Translations under genes and position numbers: made by a program
The notes under the pieces: generated by a model
Databases searched by the model: none
Seen by the model: the letters and a program-made list of their open reading frames with translations, nothing else
Told to the model about the DNA's origin: nothing
Part shown: piece by piece, positions 20,018 through 30,425 of the stretch
How the letters are laid out: the number at the start of each line of letters is the position of its first letter
How positions within the stretch are numbered: position 1 is the stretch's first letter
From: Luidia sarsii
Lineage: Eukaryota > Echinodermata > Asteroidea > Paxillosida > Luidiidae
Length of the DNA: 64,000 nt
Reading direction: 5' to 3'
NCBI GenBank assembly: GCA_949987565.1
Contig: OX465102.1
Location: 30,162,759 to 30,226,758 of the forward strand

Positions 20018-20359
20018 AGGCCCAATACAACTTCGTGAAAATTGGAAAACATCCATGGATACAGATTTCATTCTAATTTACACAGTTGGTAGATGGTCAT
20101 GATAGAATCCTCATGTTGAAATCTTATGGTCTGGGATGCTGTACTTCTCGTGAAGTCTTCACTCAAACATCGACAAATAGTTTATTACTCGCGAGTAATA
20201 AACTATTTCTTACACTACAGAACGTTTCTTGCGTTTTTCTACTTTCTCAGATCACCATTTGAGCTAAAACCTTCGCAGGATTTCTTATTTGGAATGCTTA
20301 ATGGTTTGATACACAAACTCTGGCAATCTTTTGACCTTTACCAATGTTGTATAGGGCAT
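20018..20359. mobile_element. TTAA-flanked MITE, family B, copy 1 (uninterrupted)
   Basis: 342 bp flanked by TTAA (20014-20017 and 20360-20363). Ends are AAGGCCCAATACAAC and GTTGTATAGGGCAT. Internal AATAGTTTATTACTCGCGAG and ATAAACTATTTCTTACACTA form a hairpin. At 20258-20274 it reads TTTGAGCTAAAACCTTC without interruption; the sister copy at 48823-49523 carries a family A element at exactly this point. Confidence 0.75.
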
Positions 20360-20419
20360 TTAACGTCAGCTACTTTGTTTTCCCATGCTCAGTGTCTTAT
20401 GTGTTTTTCATTAAAAAGC

Positions 20420-20466
20420 GGATATCCGGGTACCCGATGATCACCAAAGTCGGGTACCCGATTCCC
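20420..20466. repeat. CGGGTACCCG palindrome pair 3
   Basis: Copies start at 20427 and 20451, in GGATATCCGGGTACCCGATG, ATCACCAAAGTCGGGTACCC, GATTCCC. Nearly the same spacing and flanks as pair 2, which lies 1.2 kb upstream. Confidence 0.8.
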
Positions 20467-20671
20467 TGAGAATCCTTCTGTTCTTTTCAGAACCATACTT
20501 ACTATAGACAAACCTCACGGTGCAAACCCAAACCTCTTCATATTTTTTTTATTTCCTAAATTACGCCATCTTCCCTCTTTCCCCATACATATATAGGGCT
20601 AGTCTATTTAAAATTCAATCATACTGTGTAATACACTTAGCTTGATTATGCCAACTCCTAGTTTATGTAAA

Positions 20672-20845
20672 CGCAGTGGCTGTTGTTACGGCAGTCGTCC
20701 GTGTGGTTCCCTGACTTCACAGTATTTGTCAGGATGTTTAGCTCTAATATCAGCTAATAGACTGGTTCAACCAGCCTGCAATGCTGACGAAATAAAATCA
20801 AGTCAGGGAACCACACGGACGACTGCCGTAATAACAGCCACTGCG
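20672..20845 (+). mobile_element. Mutator-like MITE, copy 2, with 9-bp target duplication
   Basis: 174 bp. Termini CGCAGTGGCTGTTGTTACGG and its complement, inverted over about 46 bp, with flanking 9-bp duplication TTATGTAAA at 20663-20671 and 20846-20854. The interior is the reverse complement of copy 1 at 15112-15294, with about 10 bp deleted near AGCTAATAGACTGGTTC. Two independent insertions each with an exact 9-bp duplication make the element boundaries secure. Confidence 0.85.
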
Positions 20846-20854
20846 TTATGTAAA

Positions 20855-21496
20855 AAGTATGTAATCGTAACATTTCATTCAATATGCCAACCGTCGTCTA
20901 ATGCTATTTTGGGAGAATATAATGCGTGTGGTTAAGAAATCAGACAAAAACGGTATTGCTTCTTCGTTTCGCAGAAGTGGCGGAAACGAACAAACAAAAA
21001 CCCGCGTGGATTTCAGATGGGAAAATAATCCACGGGATTGGTCAGTTTATATCAAAGGATGGGACATTGTGGAGGGGACTTACGCCGCCATCTCCGGTCG
21101 ATGATCGGTATCAGGTAGATGATCGGAGGGACTTAGAACCATTCCATATCGTGAGTGGAGTGGATCCCGGCTCGCAGTTTTGCACGATGAAAGGTTAGTT
21201 TCTCGCTTCGCTAATATGGGAAACTCAAGTGCACCCCACCAAACGATGTTATATCTATTTATCTTATATTTGTTTCATTTTCCGGGATATCACAAAAAAG
21301 TAATCACAAGTCGAATACGGTCCTTCTGGGGTTGAAATGTCAGGCCCGTTTTTGAGCTTTGCATTTTTGTCGTTTAAGCTTAGTTAGAATTTCGGTATTA
21401 TACTCATTGCTTTACATTACACTGTTGTAGAAACATTTAATTCAATGTTGCCATTTCTACACAATTACATATTGCAATGTCGTGTAAGCATAGGCC
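20855..21496. other. No gene; possible PLE-1 vestige
   Basis: No recognisable gene. CTGGGGTTGAAATGTCAGGC near 21326, then TTTGAGCTTTGCATTTTTG, recalls the PLE-1 end but is too diverged to call firmly. Confidence 0.4.
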
Positions 21497-21498
21497 TA

Positions 21499-21989
21499 TG
21501 TGACCTGGCACAACGATATGAGGAATATCCCACAAAACACTTTTCGAGTAAACAACGCCTGAAGTTAAAGTATCTTCACAATTCGATTATTTTTTTTTAT
21601 TTTTTTTTGTATTTTCGGAAATTTTAAGTATTAGAGGATATTATATCCAAAGGATTTTCCCGAAATCCGTCTCTAAATGTTGAAAAAACAACATTGCCGT
21701 TGCCAAGGGGTTTTGATTTCTGTAACACTTTATTTAGCACGTACGTGCGCTACACTCACTGACTGAGCTCCGCGTTCGGACCGCAAACTTCAAGGCTGTT
21801 TTTTTCTCGAAAAGTGTTTTCCGTTACTCGGCTTCTGCATCTTTCTCGCGCTGTAATTTCAGAAAACTTTACTGAACGGAAATAATTTTAATATCGTGTG
21901 GAAGCTAATAGTATACCCTTTCCCATCATTAGAAAATCTCAAAATCTCAAAATAGGGGGTTATTCCTCATTATGCTGTGCCGGGTCACA
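21499..21989. mobile_element. GTGACC-type MITE, long form, opposite orientation
   Basis: 491 bp with ends TGTGACCTGGCACA and TGTGCCGGGTCACA, bordered by TA (21497-21498, 21990-21991). The order of internal blocks is reversed relative to 17584-18041. Its middle contains GC-richer DNA (TAGCACGTACGTGCGCTACA) absent from other copies, perhaps captured sequence. Confidence 0.7.
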
Positions 21990-21991
21990 TA

Positions 21992-22713
21992 TTTTACATC
22001 AACATCCAGTGAATTAGATAACTGTGTATAATAATATACATATACATGGATCAATACTAGTCTATTATACAAAATAGGCTATTAAATCCTATCAACACTA
22101 GTGTCAGTGACCAGTGCTCACGCCATTTTTCAAAAGGAAGAGGCGCCTGATGTTCGGCGGAACCTTCATTAAAAAGGCAGCACTTCTGAGAAAGGGAGAC
22201 TAGGCCGAAGTGTTGGCCAAGTGATTTGGCCCAAATACCTGCTACGCCCAGCGTTTTGACAATGCAAACGATAAAAAAATCCCATTTCTGTGAAAATCCT
22301 GAGCCAAGAAGTGTAAATCTTACATCCTGCTTCAGCGTATCTGTATACTGTTTGAGTAGCGTGTGGGTGGCCCACAGTTGTCAGTGGGCGTCGCTAGTCA
22401 ACACTTCTTGGAAAAAAGGACGTCTGGTCATCGCTTGCGATACTTGACGCCGCCTGCAGCGCACTCCAAACTCGCGCCTCTCCCGGCAACAGAGCACCTC
22501 TTGGCAATATTATTGTCGACCCGAACGGCGGGGGATTTGCGGTCGTGCTCGTCCACCAGACTAACTCGTGCCGTGGATCAAGCTCGGGCTCTGGCGAGCT
22601 CATGCCTCGTCTCTGTCACATGAAAAACATGCAAAGTAATGCAGGGCTAAAGTCAGTTGTCGCCCCATTCGAAGCTGTGTTGTGCTGTTCAGGACAGTTT
22701 ATAGCATGCTACA
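21992..22713. other. No recognisable gene
   Basis: Overlapping frames up to 86 codons at 22.2-22.6 kb with no motif I recognise. Confidence 0.5.
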
Positions 22714-22900
22714 GATAGGATGAATAGGTTTGCGGTGAGGCCGGTGACACCATGTAAATTCTCTTTTGTGAGTAAGTGTGGTTCTGAAAAGATCCGGAGG
22801 AACTCAAGGAGTTCCTCCGGTTCTTTTCAGAACCACACTTACTCTTACTCACAAAAAGAGAATTTCCATGGTGTCTCCGCAAACCTATTTATCCTGATAT
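22714..22900. mobile_element. PLE-2 foldback palindrome, copy 2 (centre deleted)
   Basis: The arms match 18157-18378 (GAATAGGTTTGCGGTGA, GTAAATTCTCTTTTGTGAG, GTGTGGTTCTGAAAAG), but the centre is just GGAGGAACTCAAGGAGTTCC, so the hammerhead-like core is lost. The right flank GATATTCTCACCATGCAAAC, CTTCAAATCTCAT also matches the right flank of copy 1, so the element extends beyond the palindrome. Confidence 0.6.
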
Positions 22901-24581
22901 TCTCACCATGCAAACCTTCAAATCTCATGCTACAGATACTGTGGTAAAGAACCTATATAGGCCTATTCGTCCATATCTGTGCTATTATGATAGACGTTAG
23001 AAATTTAGAAATGAAAGCAAATTACAAGACTACTCCCACCTTCATTGTACATGTGAGAAATCAAAATTAACTTAAATAAATCGGCATTGTTATAAAACCC
23101 AAATTGTCTATAATTTTTGAGACCAAATATGATTAATTTAGCCAAAAAACGTTATATTTTGGTCCGAAAATATTGTGCCCCCACTTTTGAGACGAACGTA
23201 CTACGTCACATACAGCATTTGTGGTCAGCCTTGAGGTCGTGCGCTTTGCACTGGCCCTGCATTGTCTCTATTGTCTATCAGCCGTAAATACCGCACTGTC
23301 ACATGCGCAGTAGCGCACTTTATCGTCTCTGCATTTCGATCCCTCGCTCGGCTGCTTTTGGTCTGTATGTGACGTCACATGCTCACAGGGGGAAGTTTGG
23401 GGGCGGGGCGATCATGGACTTTTTTCAAATTTTGGGGGCAAAATTAGGCGCTAACAAAAATTTAGAAAATCAATCCCGTATTGATTATTGTGAACATTAC
23501 CTAAGAAGAGTTTTGAGCTCTTTTTCAAATTATATTTCTGTAAACCTTTAAGGGTCCTTGGCTGGCTCTCCCTGCGCTGGTTCCCAACCAATCGCACAGC
23601 CTTTGGAACGGAGCGAGCCAGTTACTTGATCCCCAATCTGCAACCAGATCGTTGCGAAACACGCAGTTACAAGATGAGCATAGTAACACTGAATGGAGGA
23701 CATTACGAAGTTAATCGAACCAGCAAAGTAAATTGAACAGACTACGCAGGCCTTGCGGTCAACGCAGCAGCGGCGAGATGCCAATCCCTTAGGGGGCGCC
23801 CTTCTCAAATAGTCCACCCACTCTCTTGGCTGAGTCTGGAGGCGCCAGTCACAATCATATAACCATTAACTGCCGTATATCTCAAGGGGGAATACCCCCA
23901 TTTCCATTAAATTCCAGTTAATTCTCAACCCGGCCACAATGTTTCTGTGATCACGCAAAGTGGTTGCATTGTTTTTTTAGAATTCATTTTTTGTCAAGCA
24001 AACAAAGGAAAGAGAGTCTGACAGGATAATGGTAAACAAATTTTGAATATAACAAAATTGGTATGGAAGGTAATATGTGAGAGGAGTGCAGGCGTATGTA
24101 TAGTGCTGTCTCGCAAATGGGTCCCTTCCCTAGAAACCAGTACCTGGTGTACGCCCATGGCAACATGCGCATGATCAAAGTGTGTGCACGCGAATGTAGT
24201 GCCTTGTAGAGACCTAAGATAATAGGTTGAATAGGTCTCCACAGGGAAATTGTAAAGGTGCATAGGTCTCCACAAGTTTTTCACGAAACTGATATTCGGA
24301 AATAACTCAAAAACGGGAAATTTGTGATGGGTAAGAATCTGTCACAAATGGAAGTGTTATATAAAAGGGACTACGGTCCAAATTTCTACCCAGGAAAGTG
24401 AATGTGGTTGAAATGGGAGCATTTTTAAAACATCGTTTCTTATACAGTTGTATAGTGCACGAGAAGAAAGCAATGTCTCCACAAGGATATAGATTCAGGT
24501 TTGAATGTTTTTGGTTGTCTCTCCGTCTCCTTAATTAAGGGTCGTTAAGACTATACTTGAGTCTTGTATTTACTTCAACAT
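22901..24581. other. No recognisable gene
   Basis: Mixed unique-looking DNA. GGTCTCCACA-type motifs recur near 24230-24275. No supported feature. Confidence 0.45.
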
Positions 24582-25115
24582 ATGGGGATATCTTCGTCTA
24601 AACTATGGATGCAAAGGGGACATCAAACACAGCATGAATGGTATGTAAACAAAGAAGCATTTGTGGCATCCACCTTTCCCCGAAATCGAGACACTTCCCC
24701 GGGAGTCCTCGGCTCGCCAGTAGCCAGCAACGACGACAGGGGAAGAATAACAAGGAGGAATCACAGGCATACGCAACCTATATGGACGGATAGCGCCTAT
24801 TGGATTCGACGTCAGGGAACCACGAAGCCATGTGGGGGCCTGCCTAACGTGCCTCTGTGCACGCGTGACGTGATCGAATCTTCTGCCTATGGTTTACGTA
24901 TGCCACTAGGAACGCTGAAGCCGTACAGCTTCGCGCCCTTTTTTGCCAAAAATTGCAGGTTACCCAAATTGAGCTTCCATAGAACGCAGTACAACAATCC
25001 TCACTTTCGAGGCGAAATGTCCCACACCAAAGTGTTTCTCGGTACTTGTAGCTTTTCTGACAATTGTACCTTTGACCTTAAACTCTCAGATTCTTTTCAA
25101 TTTGTTTGGTGTTAG
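24582..25115 (+). CDS. Orphan 177-codon open frame, doubtful
   Basis: The frame from the first ATG (24582) encodes about 177 residues with no domain I recognise. It has five or more cysteines and a basic region (GRITRRNHRHT near residue 55) and no signal peptide. There are no neighbouring exons, clear splice sites or a convincing polyadenylation signal. Among non-repeat frames it is the longest here, which in 64 kb of mixed composition may be chance. Confidence 0.15.
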   Translation: MGISSSKLWMQRGHQTQHEWYVNKEAFVASTFPRNRDTSPGVLGSPVASNDDRGRITRRNHRHTQPIWTDSAYWIRRQGTTKPCGGLPNVPLCTRDVIESSAYGLRMPLGTLKPYSFAPFFAKNCRLPKLSFHRTQYNNPHFRGEMSHTKVFLGTCSFSDNCTFDLKLSDSFQFVWC

Positions 25116-25879
25116 CCGATTGGATTTTCGGCTCCGTCATTAACCTCAGAAAATACATCCCCAAAATGTATAGTAGTCTCAGCCGAAGTTCTGCAAGTAT
25201 TTTGGGAAGCACCCCTTCACTTCCGCAGCCAAATAGGGCCCTATGCTCCGAATTACAGACGAAATTGAACAGTCAACCCCCATGTTGTCTTAATCTTCAC
25301 CTATTCTACAATATATCAGTTAATTAGACTCCAAAGGTTCCTTATATTAACACAAGTTGTGGGTCCACACTTTATGATAATCAGCTCGGAGGAGCCATCT
25401 TTGGTTGTTTCAGTGTGCTGCAACCCATAAGGACGGTGTAAGAATGCGAGGTCAAGGGTAACCAAACAAACAAACAAAACTCTCTGGACAAACTTTTAAC
25501 TTTACGTTATTATTATTATTTACACTTTTCAATATGGGACTAAAACTTATTTACAAAAATATATTCTTATATACAAGAAATGGAACCACTTAGAATTCGT
25601 TTAGCTGAGGTTGAAGATCAGTGGCTTTGAAATTTTAATTATTAATAGGCTATATAAAAAAAATTGTGTCTTATGTGGCCTCTACAATAGGGTAACGGTG
25701 AACCGACTGACGCTTAGTGGCGCCGGCTGCCGACCGTCTGCACTGGTTGTTTCCAGGATGACACCCCACGAATCAGGCCATGTAGTGACGCCGCCAGTAC
25801 CTCGCTCCGTAGGTAACGCGGCCCAGTAATGGACGGTGTGATTGATCGAGAGGGCCGCGGGTCCGGCCGGGAAAAGAGA
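25116..25879. other. No gene; small microsatellites
   Basis: An (ACAA)n run is at about 25464-25478 and (ATT)n at about 25509-25520. Otherwise nothing recognisable. Confidence 0.5.
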
Positions 25880-26207
25880 TTTTTTTTACACCGCAGCCAT
25901 GGGTTTTTCGCCGTGGCAGTGTAAATTCGCGATTGCAAAGAGACTAGCCCTACGTTACAAGATCAGCCAGCGCAACTGGACATTATATTAACAGCAGCTA
26001 TAGATTTGCAACTAACAAGATATCTTACATGTTTGTGTCAAACTACAACTACAGCAACAGCTAGTCACATTCCGCCCCTCCACAAGAAATCCTCAACTGG
26101 CTGATCTCGCCACGCAGCACTATACATGTGGTCTCTTTTCAAGCGCGGATTTTCACTGATACAGCGAAAAAACCGATGGCTACGGTGTAAATAAAAAAAA
26201 ATTACGC
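25880..26207. mobile_element. MITE with TTTACACCGCAGCCAT ends, copy 1
   Basis: The left end TTTTTTTTACACCGCAGCCA, then TGGGTTTTTCGC, pairs with the right end GCGAAAAAACCGATGGCTAC, then GGTGTAAATAAAAAAAA. The 15-bp flanks GGCCGGGAAAAGAGA (25865-25879) and GACCGGGAAAAGCGA (26208-26222) are 13/15 identical and may be a target duplication. Internal AAGATCAGCCAGCGCAACTG is shared, inverted, with 49691-50003. Confidence 0.65.
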
Positions 26208-26222
26208 GACCGGGAAAAGCGA

Positions 26223-26584
26223 TCCGTCGGCTAGAACGGTCCGGGCAGCTGGGCCAACAACACGTGCCACCCGTAGGGGGGGGGAGGAAGCCAGCGAACG
26301 GGGAAGACGGAGGAGTTGAGCCCAGTCCGGGGCCTTGACGCGCTCCGGACCAGCCAACGAGACAGCGTAGGCCTACCTCGATACGGGGCCGGTCCACACC
26401 ACGACTGGAATTTTGGCGAAGAGCTTCTCTCGTATCTCGTGATGAGCAGACATAATACGAGCACGTAGGCGTGCAATAACACTGCGCTCGGGATAGGGGG
26501 CGCACTGTGATTAATGGTGAAAACAGTGTACACAGCTTCTGCCCGTGGACGTTTCGCAAATACATCCCGTGATTGGGCTGAGCC
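26223..26584. other. GC-richer unique stretch
   Basis: Overlapping frames of 120-173 codons on the minus strand (26065-26593) reflect GC-rich composition. No motif recognised. A G9 run lies near 26275. Confidence 0.45.
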
Positions 26585-26619
26585 ACTCGTCAAATATTGT
26601 GGTCCAATATTTGACGAGT
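26585..26619. repeat. Perfect 15-bp hairpin
   Basis: ACTCGTCAAATATTG, the loop TGGTC, then CAATATTTGACGAGT: 15-bp arms with no mismatch. No T-run follows it on either strand, so it is not a recognisable terminator. It could be the core of a lost foldback element. Confidence 0.85.
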
Positions 26620-26684
26620 CGACAGAATGCCCGGCAGTCTGTCGCCAAAATGTTTTGTCAAACTTTGGTGGTTGTTTTTTTCAT

Positions 26685-26708
26685 GTTATTATTATTATTA
26701 TTATTATC
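26685..26708. repeat. (TTA)n microsatellite
   Basis: About eight TTA units, ending TTATTATCATG. Confidence 0.9.
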
Positions 26709-27937
26709 ATGTTCAATGTGTAGCTCATTGCTATATACCAGTGGGAATCGCAATTGCTGACTAAGGCTGCAAATAGGCTGCATGTATGTGGGAATTTGCC
26801 ACGTAACACAGCCGTTACCTTTCAGCGAGCTCCATAGAGCAAAGTGTAATACCAATCTACATCCAACTCAATGGGCTAAGAATTTGAATAATACGCAAAT
26901 CTAAGGGCAGTGTCCTCGGCCACTATACCTTTTTTAATGTCCTATAACCGTGGGTTATATGCAACTAACGAATGAAGATACTTGGAGACAACGTTGTACT
27001 TGGAGTGATACAATCAAAGGATGTGTTTGGTCCACTTTTGATCTTGGGCAGGGCTAGGCAAATGAGTAAAGGTGGCTTTCCGTGAACTGACTCGCTGTGG
27101 CCAAGTTCCGGTCCAGCCCAGTGTCCGGACAAGTCTCACTTCTAGGAAAGGGGTCTTTCCCCTTCAAGACCAACTCAGCACAGGTACACAAGTACATGTA
27201 CACAAGCATGGTATTTCATCATGGTGATAGTCCCCTCTAAACCCGTGTAAAGTTCTGATCCAGGCCCGAGATGGTTGCAGCTATTGGCTGTCAACAGTCT
27301 CTGTAGACGCCTGTGTAATTCGAAGCCGTTTCCAAATCTGTATCTTAGGCCAGAAAAGAATACACACGAGCCTATTCTGTGGGAAATGGCTGCAGCCGCT
27401 AACTGACGGATATCCACGGACTCGTGCGTAAATCGAAGCCATGCCCGGATCCAGGGTTATGTGGGAATTACCACGCAAGTCTATGGGTATTGGCTGCAGC
27501 TGCGTCTAGCGAACGTTATCAAAAGACAGACGTGCAAGCTAAGCCGTATCCATTCTCTGCCAAGGACTCGGCCATCAAGATACACTGAAATTTAATTTTT
27601 CCCGAAAAGAAAATGAAGGAAAGGATATTATGAGAAGAGGAAAATGTGTCATTTTGTTCTGGCTCAGTAAACATACATGTCGTTTTTGTTTCTAAACTTG
27701 TCCTTGTTCTTGTCGTAGGACGTCCATGATGACGAGTTATCGAAGATAATAATTATCATGAGACAACCCGAAGGCAACGGTTACCTGCAATACGTATAAA
27801 CGGAGCAGTTCAGTAGCACATGAGATGTGACGACGATAGTTCTTTCTGAAAACACGCGTACTACTTAAGTACTGTATATAGATTGCTGAGGGTGATGGGC
27901 TATCCTTTCCTATTCTTCTTCTACCTCTAATATCTCT
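26709..27937. other. No recognisable gene
   Basis: Short frames only. The phrases GTGTAATTCGAAGCC and GCGTAAATCGAAGCC with GGCTGCAGC blocks recur between 27240 and 27510, suggesting an old duplication. Confidence 0.45.
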
Positions 27938-28349
27938 TGCTCTTGCTCTTGCTCTTGCTCTTGCTCTTGCTCTTGCTCTTGCCCTTGCCCTTGCTCTTGC
28001 TCTTGCTCTTGCTCTTGCTCTTGCTCTTGCTCTTGCTCTTGCTCTTGCTCTTGCTCTTGCTCTTGCCCTTGCCCTTGCTCTTGCTCTTGCTCTTGCTCTT
28101 GCTCTTGCTCTTGCTCTTGCTCTTGCTCTTGCTCTTGCTCTTGCTCTTGCTCTTGCTTTTGCTCTTGCTCTTGCTCTTGCTCTTGCTCTTGCTCTTGCTC
28201 TTGCTCTTGCTCTTGCTCTTGCTCTTGCTCTTGCTCTTGCTCTTGCTCTTGCTCTTGCCCTTGCCCTTGCCCTTGCTCTTGCTCTTGCTCTTGCTCTTGC
28301 TCTTGCTCTTGCCCTTGCCCTTGCTCTTGCTCTTGCTCTTGCTCTTGCC
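27938..28349. repeat. (CTTGCT)n hexanucleotide array
   Basis: About 68 hexamers, nearly perfect, with CCCTTG variants at intervals. The minus strand reads (AGCAAG)n, giving long (RA)n and (KS)n open frames, and the plus strand gives poly-L. These frames are artefacts of a 6-bp unit that is a multiple of 3. Confidence 0.95.
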
Positions 28350-28769
28350 GTCGTGCGCGCCATGAACTTTAATCATTGAGACCTTAGCTTCCAAGATTTA
28401 ACCGTCTGTCCCTCCGTCATGTTTAAATTCATTTCCAACTAACCGACTTGCTTTCCTCCATGAATTATACAAGTGCTAGTAGTGGGACTGTAAGCATTTT
28501 GTTCGACGCTGACGGTAAACACGGGCGTAGCACACACATGCAATGCATCATATTCTACAGACATATCAAACTGTTGCATTTGGAAATTGTTGACTGACTT
28601 AATGATCAAAATTATACAAACCTCCAACATCCCCAATGTTTTGATCCCAAACAGAAAAAGGCAGCTTTGGAGTAAAGCTTGGGGCAAAATCGGACAACGC
28701 CTTCGGTTTTTTTAATGACCAATAGCATGGCCGGCCATGCGACCAGCGTCAGTCGAATTGCCTTGCTGC
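28350..28769. other. No recognisable feature
   Basis: Unique-looking spacer between the hexamer array and the minisatellite. Confidence 0.5.
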
Positions 28770-28935
28770 ATTCGAAGTAGCTGTCATTCTGCATACGCAT
28801 GAACGTTCGTTCTACCGTTGAATGAATGGTCATTCTGCCGTCGAATGAATGGTAATTCTGCAGTTGAATAAATGTCATTCTTGCGTTGAACAGAAGTGAT
28901 CTGATGAAGGTGGTCATTGTCAATGGCATAATGAC
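28770..28935. repeat. Degenerate 22-bp minisatellite, array 1
   Basis: Units resemble GTCATTCTGCCGTTGAATGA plus two bases. About six diverged copies begin after GTCATTCTGCATACGCATGA, the same left border as array 2 at 29661. Ends with GATGAAGGTGGTCATTGTCA. Confidence 0.7.
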
Positions 28936-29406
28936 ATCAATTCAATATATATATATATATTTATATTGATTTAATTTATTATCTACATCAAAACGTAGAA
29001 ATTTGCCTTCCACTGGGAAAAAAAACATGTTACAAAATAGAACATGTGATTAAAGCATATTCATACTGTAAGAAATCAATAATACACAGATTACACATAC
29101 ACATCCAATACAATTATCGAACTAAACCCACGGATACACAAGAAAGTCACATAAAAACATTAATATACGCAGATGCAACGTCTGTGGCAATAGGGTAAAA
29201 AAGGCTCAGCCATGATATATAGTCAACTACCGCTTGGAGTATCTATTGAAAATGTGAATAGCGTTTGGGATGACTGCCTAAACCGGGAGCGAGTAGTCTT
29301 GGGGACACACAATCGAACGCCACACCGACTGTAACACAACGACAGAATGAGATCTATTCAACGACATAATATCTCTGTTCAACAGTAACATATCACATCA
29401 ATGCAT
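28936..29406. other. Spacer with short (AT)n
   Basis: (AT)n at about 28946-28960. Otherwise unique-looking. Confidence 0.5.
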
Positions 29407-29664
29407 TTCCGAATTTCTTTATTTATTTATCAATATTGTGGTGTCAGTGAAATACATTCACGCGTACTATTATCTTTGAAACTCTTGGAAAGAGGCAAAC
29501 TAACAAAGGAAAAACGGACTAGGATTTTTTGAACAAATTTAAAAATTGGGAAAGATAACCTTTACTTGACCGGGATCTGAACCCGAGACCTCTGGATTAG
29601 CGTACCAGTGCTCTCCCATCTGAGCTATCCAGCCCTTAGATGGTGGCCTAATAGTCAACTAGTC
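29407..29664 (-). mobile_element. tRNA-derived SINE, copy 1
   Basis: Read on the minus strand, a tRNA-like head at 29565-29635 starts GGGCTGGATAGCTCAGATGG (A box) and contains GGTTCAGATCCCGG (B box). A SINE body follows (TCCTAGTCCGTTTTTCCTTT, TTAGTTTGCCTCTTTCC), ending ATTTCACTGACACCACAATA plus an A/T-rich tail. D and T arms fold, but the anticodon loop ACGCTAA lacks the invariant U33, so it is not a functional tRNA. Confidence 0.7.
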
Positions 29665-30105
29665 AACGAAGTAGCGGTCATTCTGCACACGCATGAACGG
29701 TCATTTACACTTTGAGTGAATGGTCATTCTGCCGTCGAATGGATGCTATTCTGTCATTGGGCAAATGTCATTCTGGCGTTGAATAAGTAGTAATTCTGCA
29801 GTTGAGTGAATGTCATTCTGTCGTTGAATGAATGCCATACTGTCGATGAATGGATGGCCATTCTGGCGTTGAATGAAATTCAATGTAATTTTGCCGTTGA
29901 ACAGAAGTCATTTTGTTGTTGAACAGAAGTCATTATGGCGTTGAACAAAATTCATTTTGCCGTTGAACAGAGGTCTTTCTATCGTTGAAAGGAGGGTCAT
30001 TCTGCCGTTGAAAAGAAGTCATTCTACCATTGATTGGATTCCATTCAGCCGTTGAATTTATATCATCCTGCCGTTGGATGAATGTCATTATGACATTCAC
30101 AATTA
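29665..30105. repeat. Degenerate 22-bp minisatellite, array 2
   Basis: About 19-20 diverged units of the GTCATTCTGCCGTTGAATGA type. It shares its left border (CGAAGTAGCGGTCATTCTGC) with array 1. It ends CATTATGACATTCACAATTA, CCACCTTCATCAG, which is the inverse of the end of array 1, so the two arrays look like parts of one rearranged element. Confidence 0.7.
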
Positions 30106-30127
30106 CCACCTTCATCAGATAAATGAC

Positions 30128-30350
30128 TTTCGGAATTTATTTTTCAATATCGTGGTGTCAGTGAAATACATTCACGCATATCTTTGAAACTCTGAGAAAG
30201 AGGCAAACTAACAAAGGAAAAACGGACTAGGAACTTTTGATAAACATTTACTGGACCGGGATCTGAACCCGAGACCACTGGATTAGCGTGCCAGTGCTCT
30301 TCCATCTGAGCTATCCAGCCCTGAGATGGTGGCCTAATACTCAACTAGTC
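30128..30350 (-). mobile_element. tRNA-derived SINE, copy 2
   Basis: Same family as 29407-29664. The minus-strand head at 30250-30321 is better preserved: six of seven acceptor pairs form (GGCTGGA with TCCAGTA), and the A and B boxes are clear. It ends ATTTCACTGACACCACGATA then TTGAAAAATAAAT. Both copies extend about 28 bp upstream of the tRNA head (GACTAGTTGA...TTAGGCCACCATCT), so the transcription unit probably includes this. Confidence 0.7.
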
Positions 30351-30425
30351 TTTGCAAAGACTAGTTCAAGTCCCGGTCCAGTCAACGTTTTTCTTTCCCA
30401 ATTTTTTCAATCTGGCAAAGAGGAT
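30343..30425 (+). mobile_element. Partial SINE in opposite orientation joined by a 24-bp palindrome
   Basis: A perfect 24-bp palindrome (AACTAGTCTTTG and its complement) at 30343-30366 joins copy 2 to a plus-strand piece: AGTCCCGGTCCAGTCAACG, TTTTTCTTTCCCAATTTTTT. This matches the B-box-to-body part of the SINE. Confidence 0.55.

Noticed and set aside
26065..26593. 173- and 120-codon minus-strand frames
   Set aside because: They run through a MITE end and a GC-rich stretch, overlap one another in different frames, and show no domain.
27737..28394. RA-, KS- and L-repeat frames
   Set aside because: Products of the (CTTGCT)n hexamer array.
29565..30321. Two functional tRNA genes
   Set aside because: Anticodon loop lacks U33, the copies carry SINE bodies and tails, and acceptor pairing is incomplete in copy 1. 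They are SINE heads.
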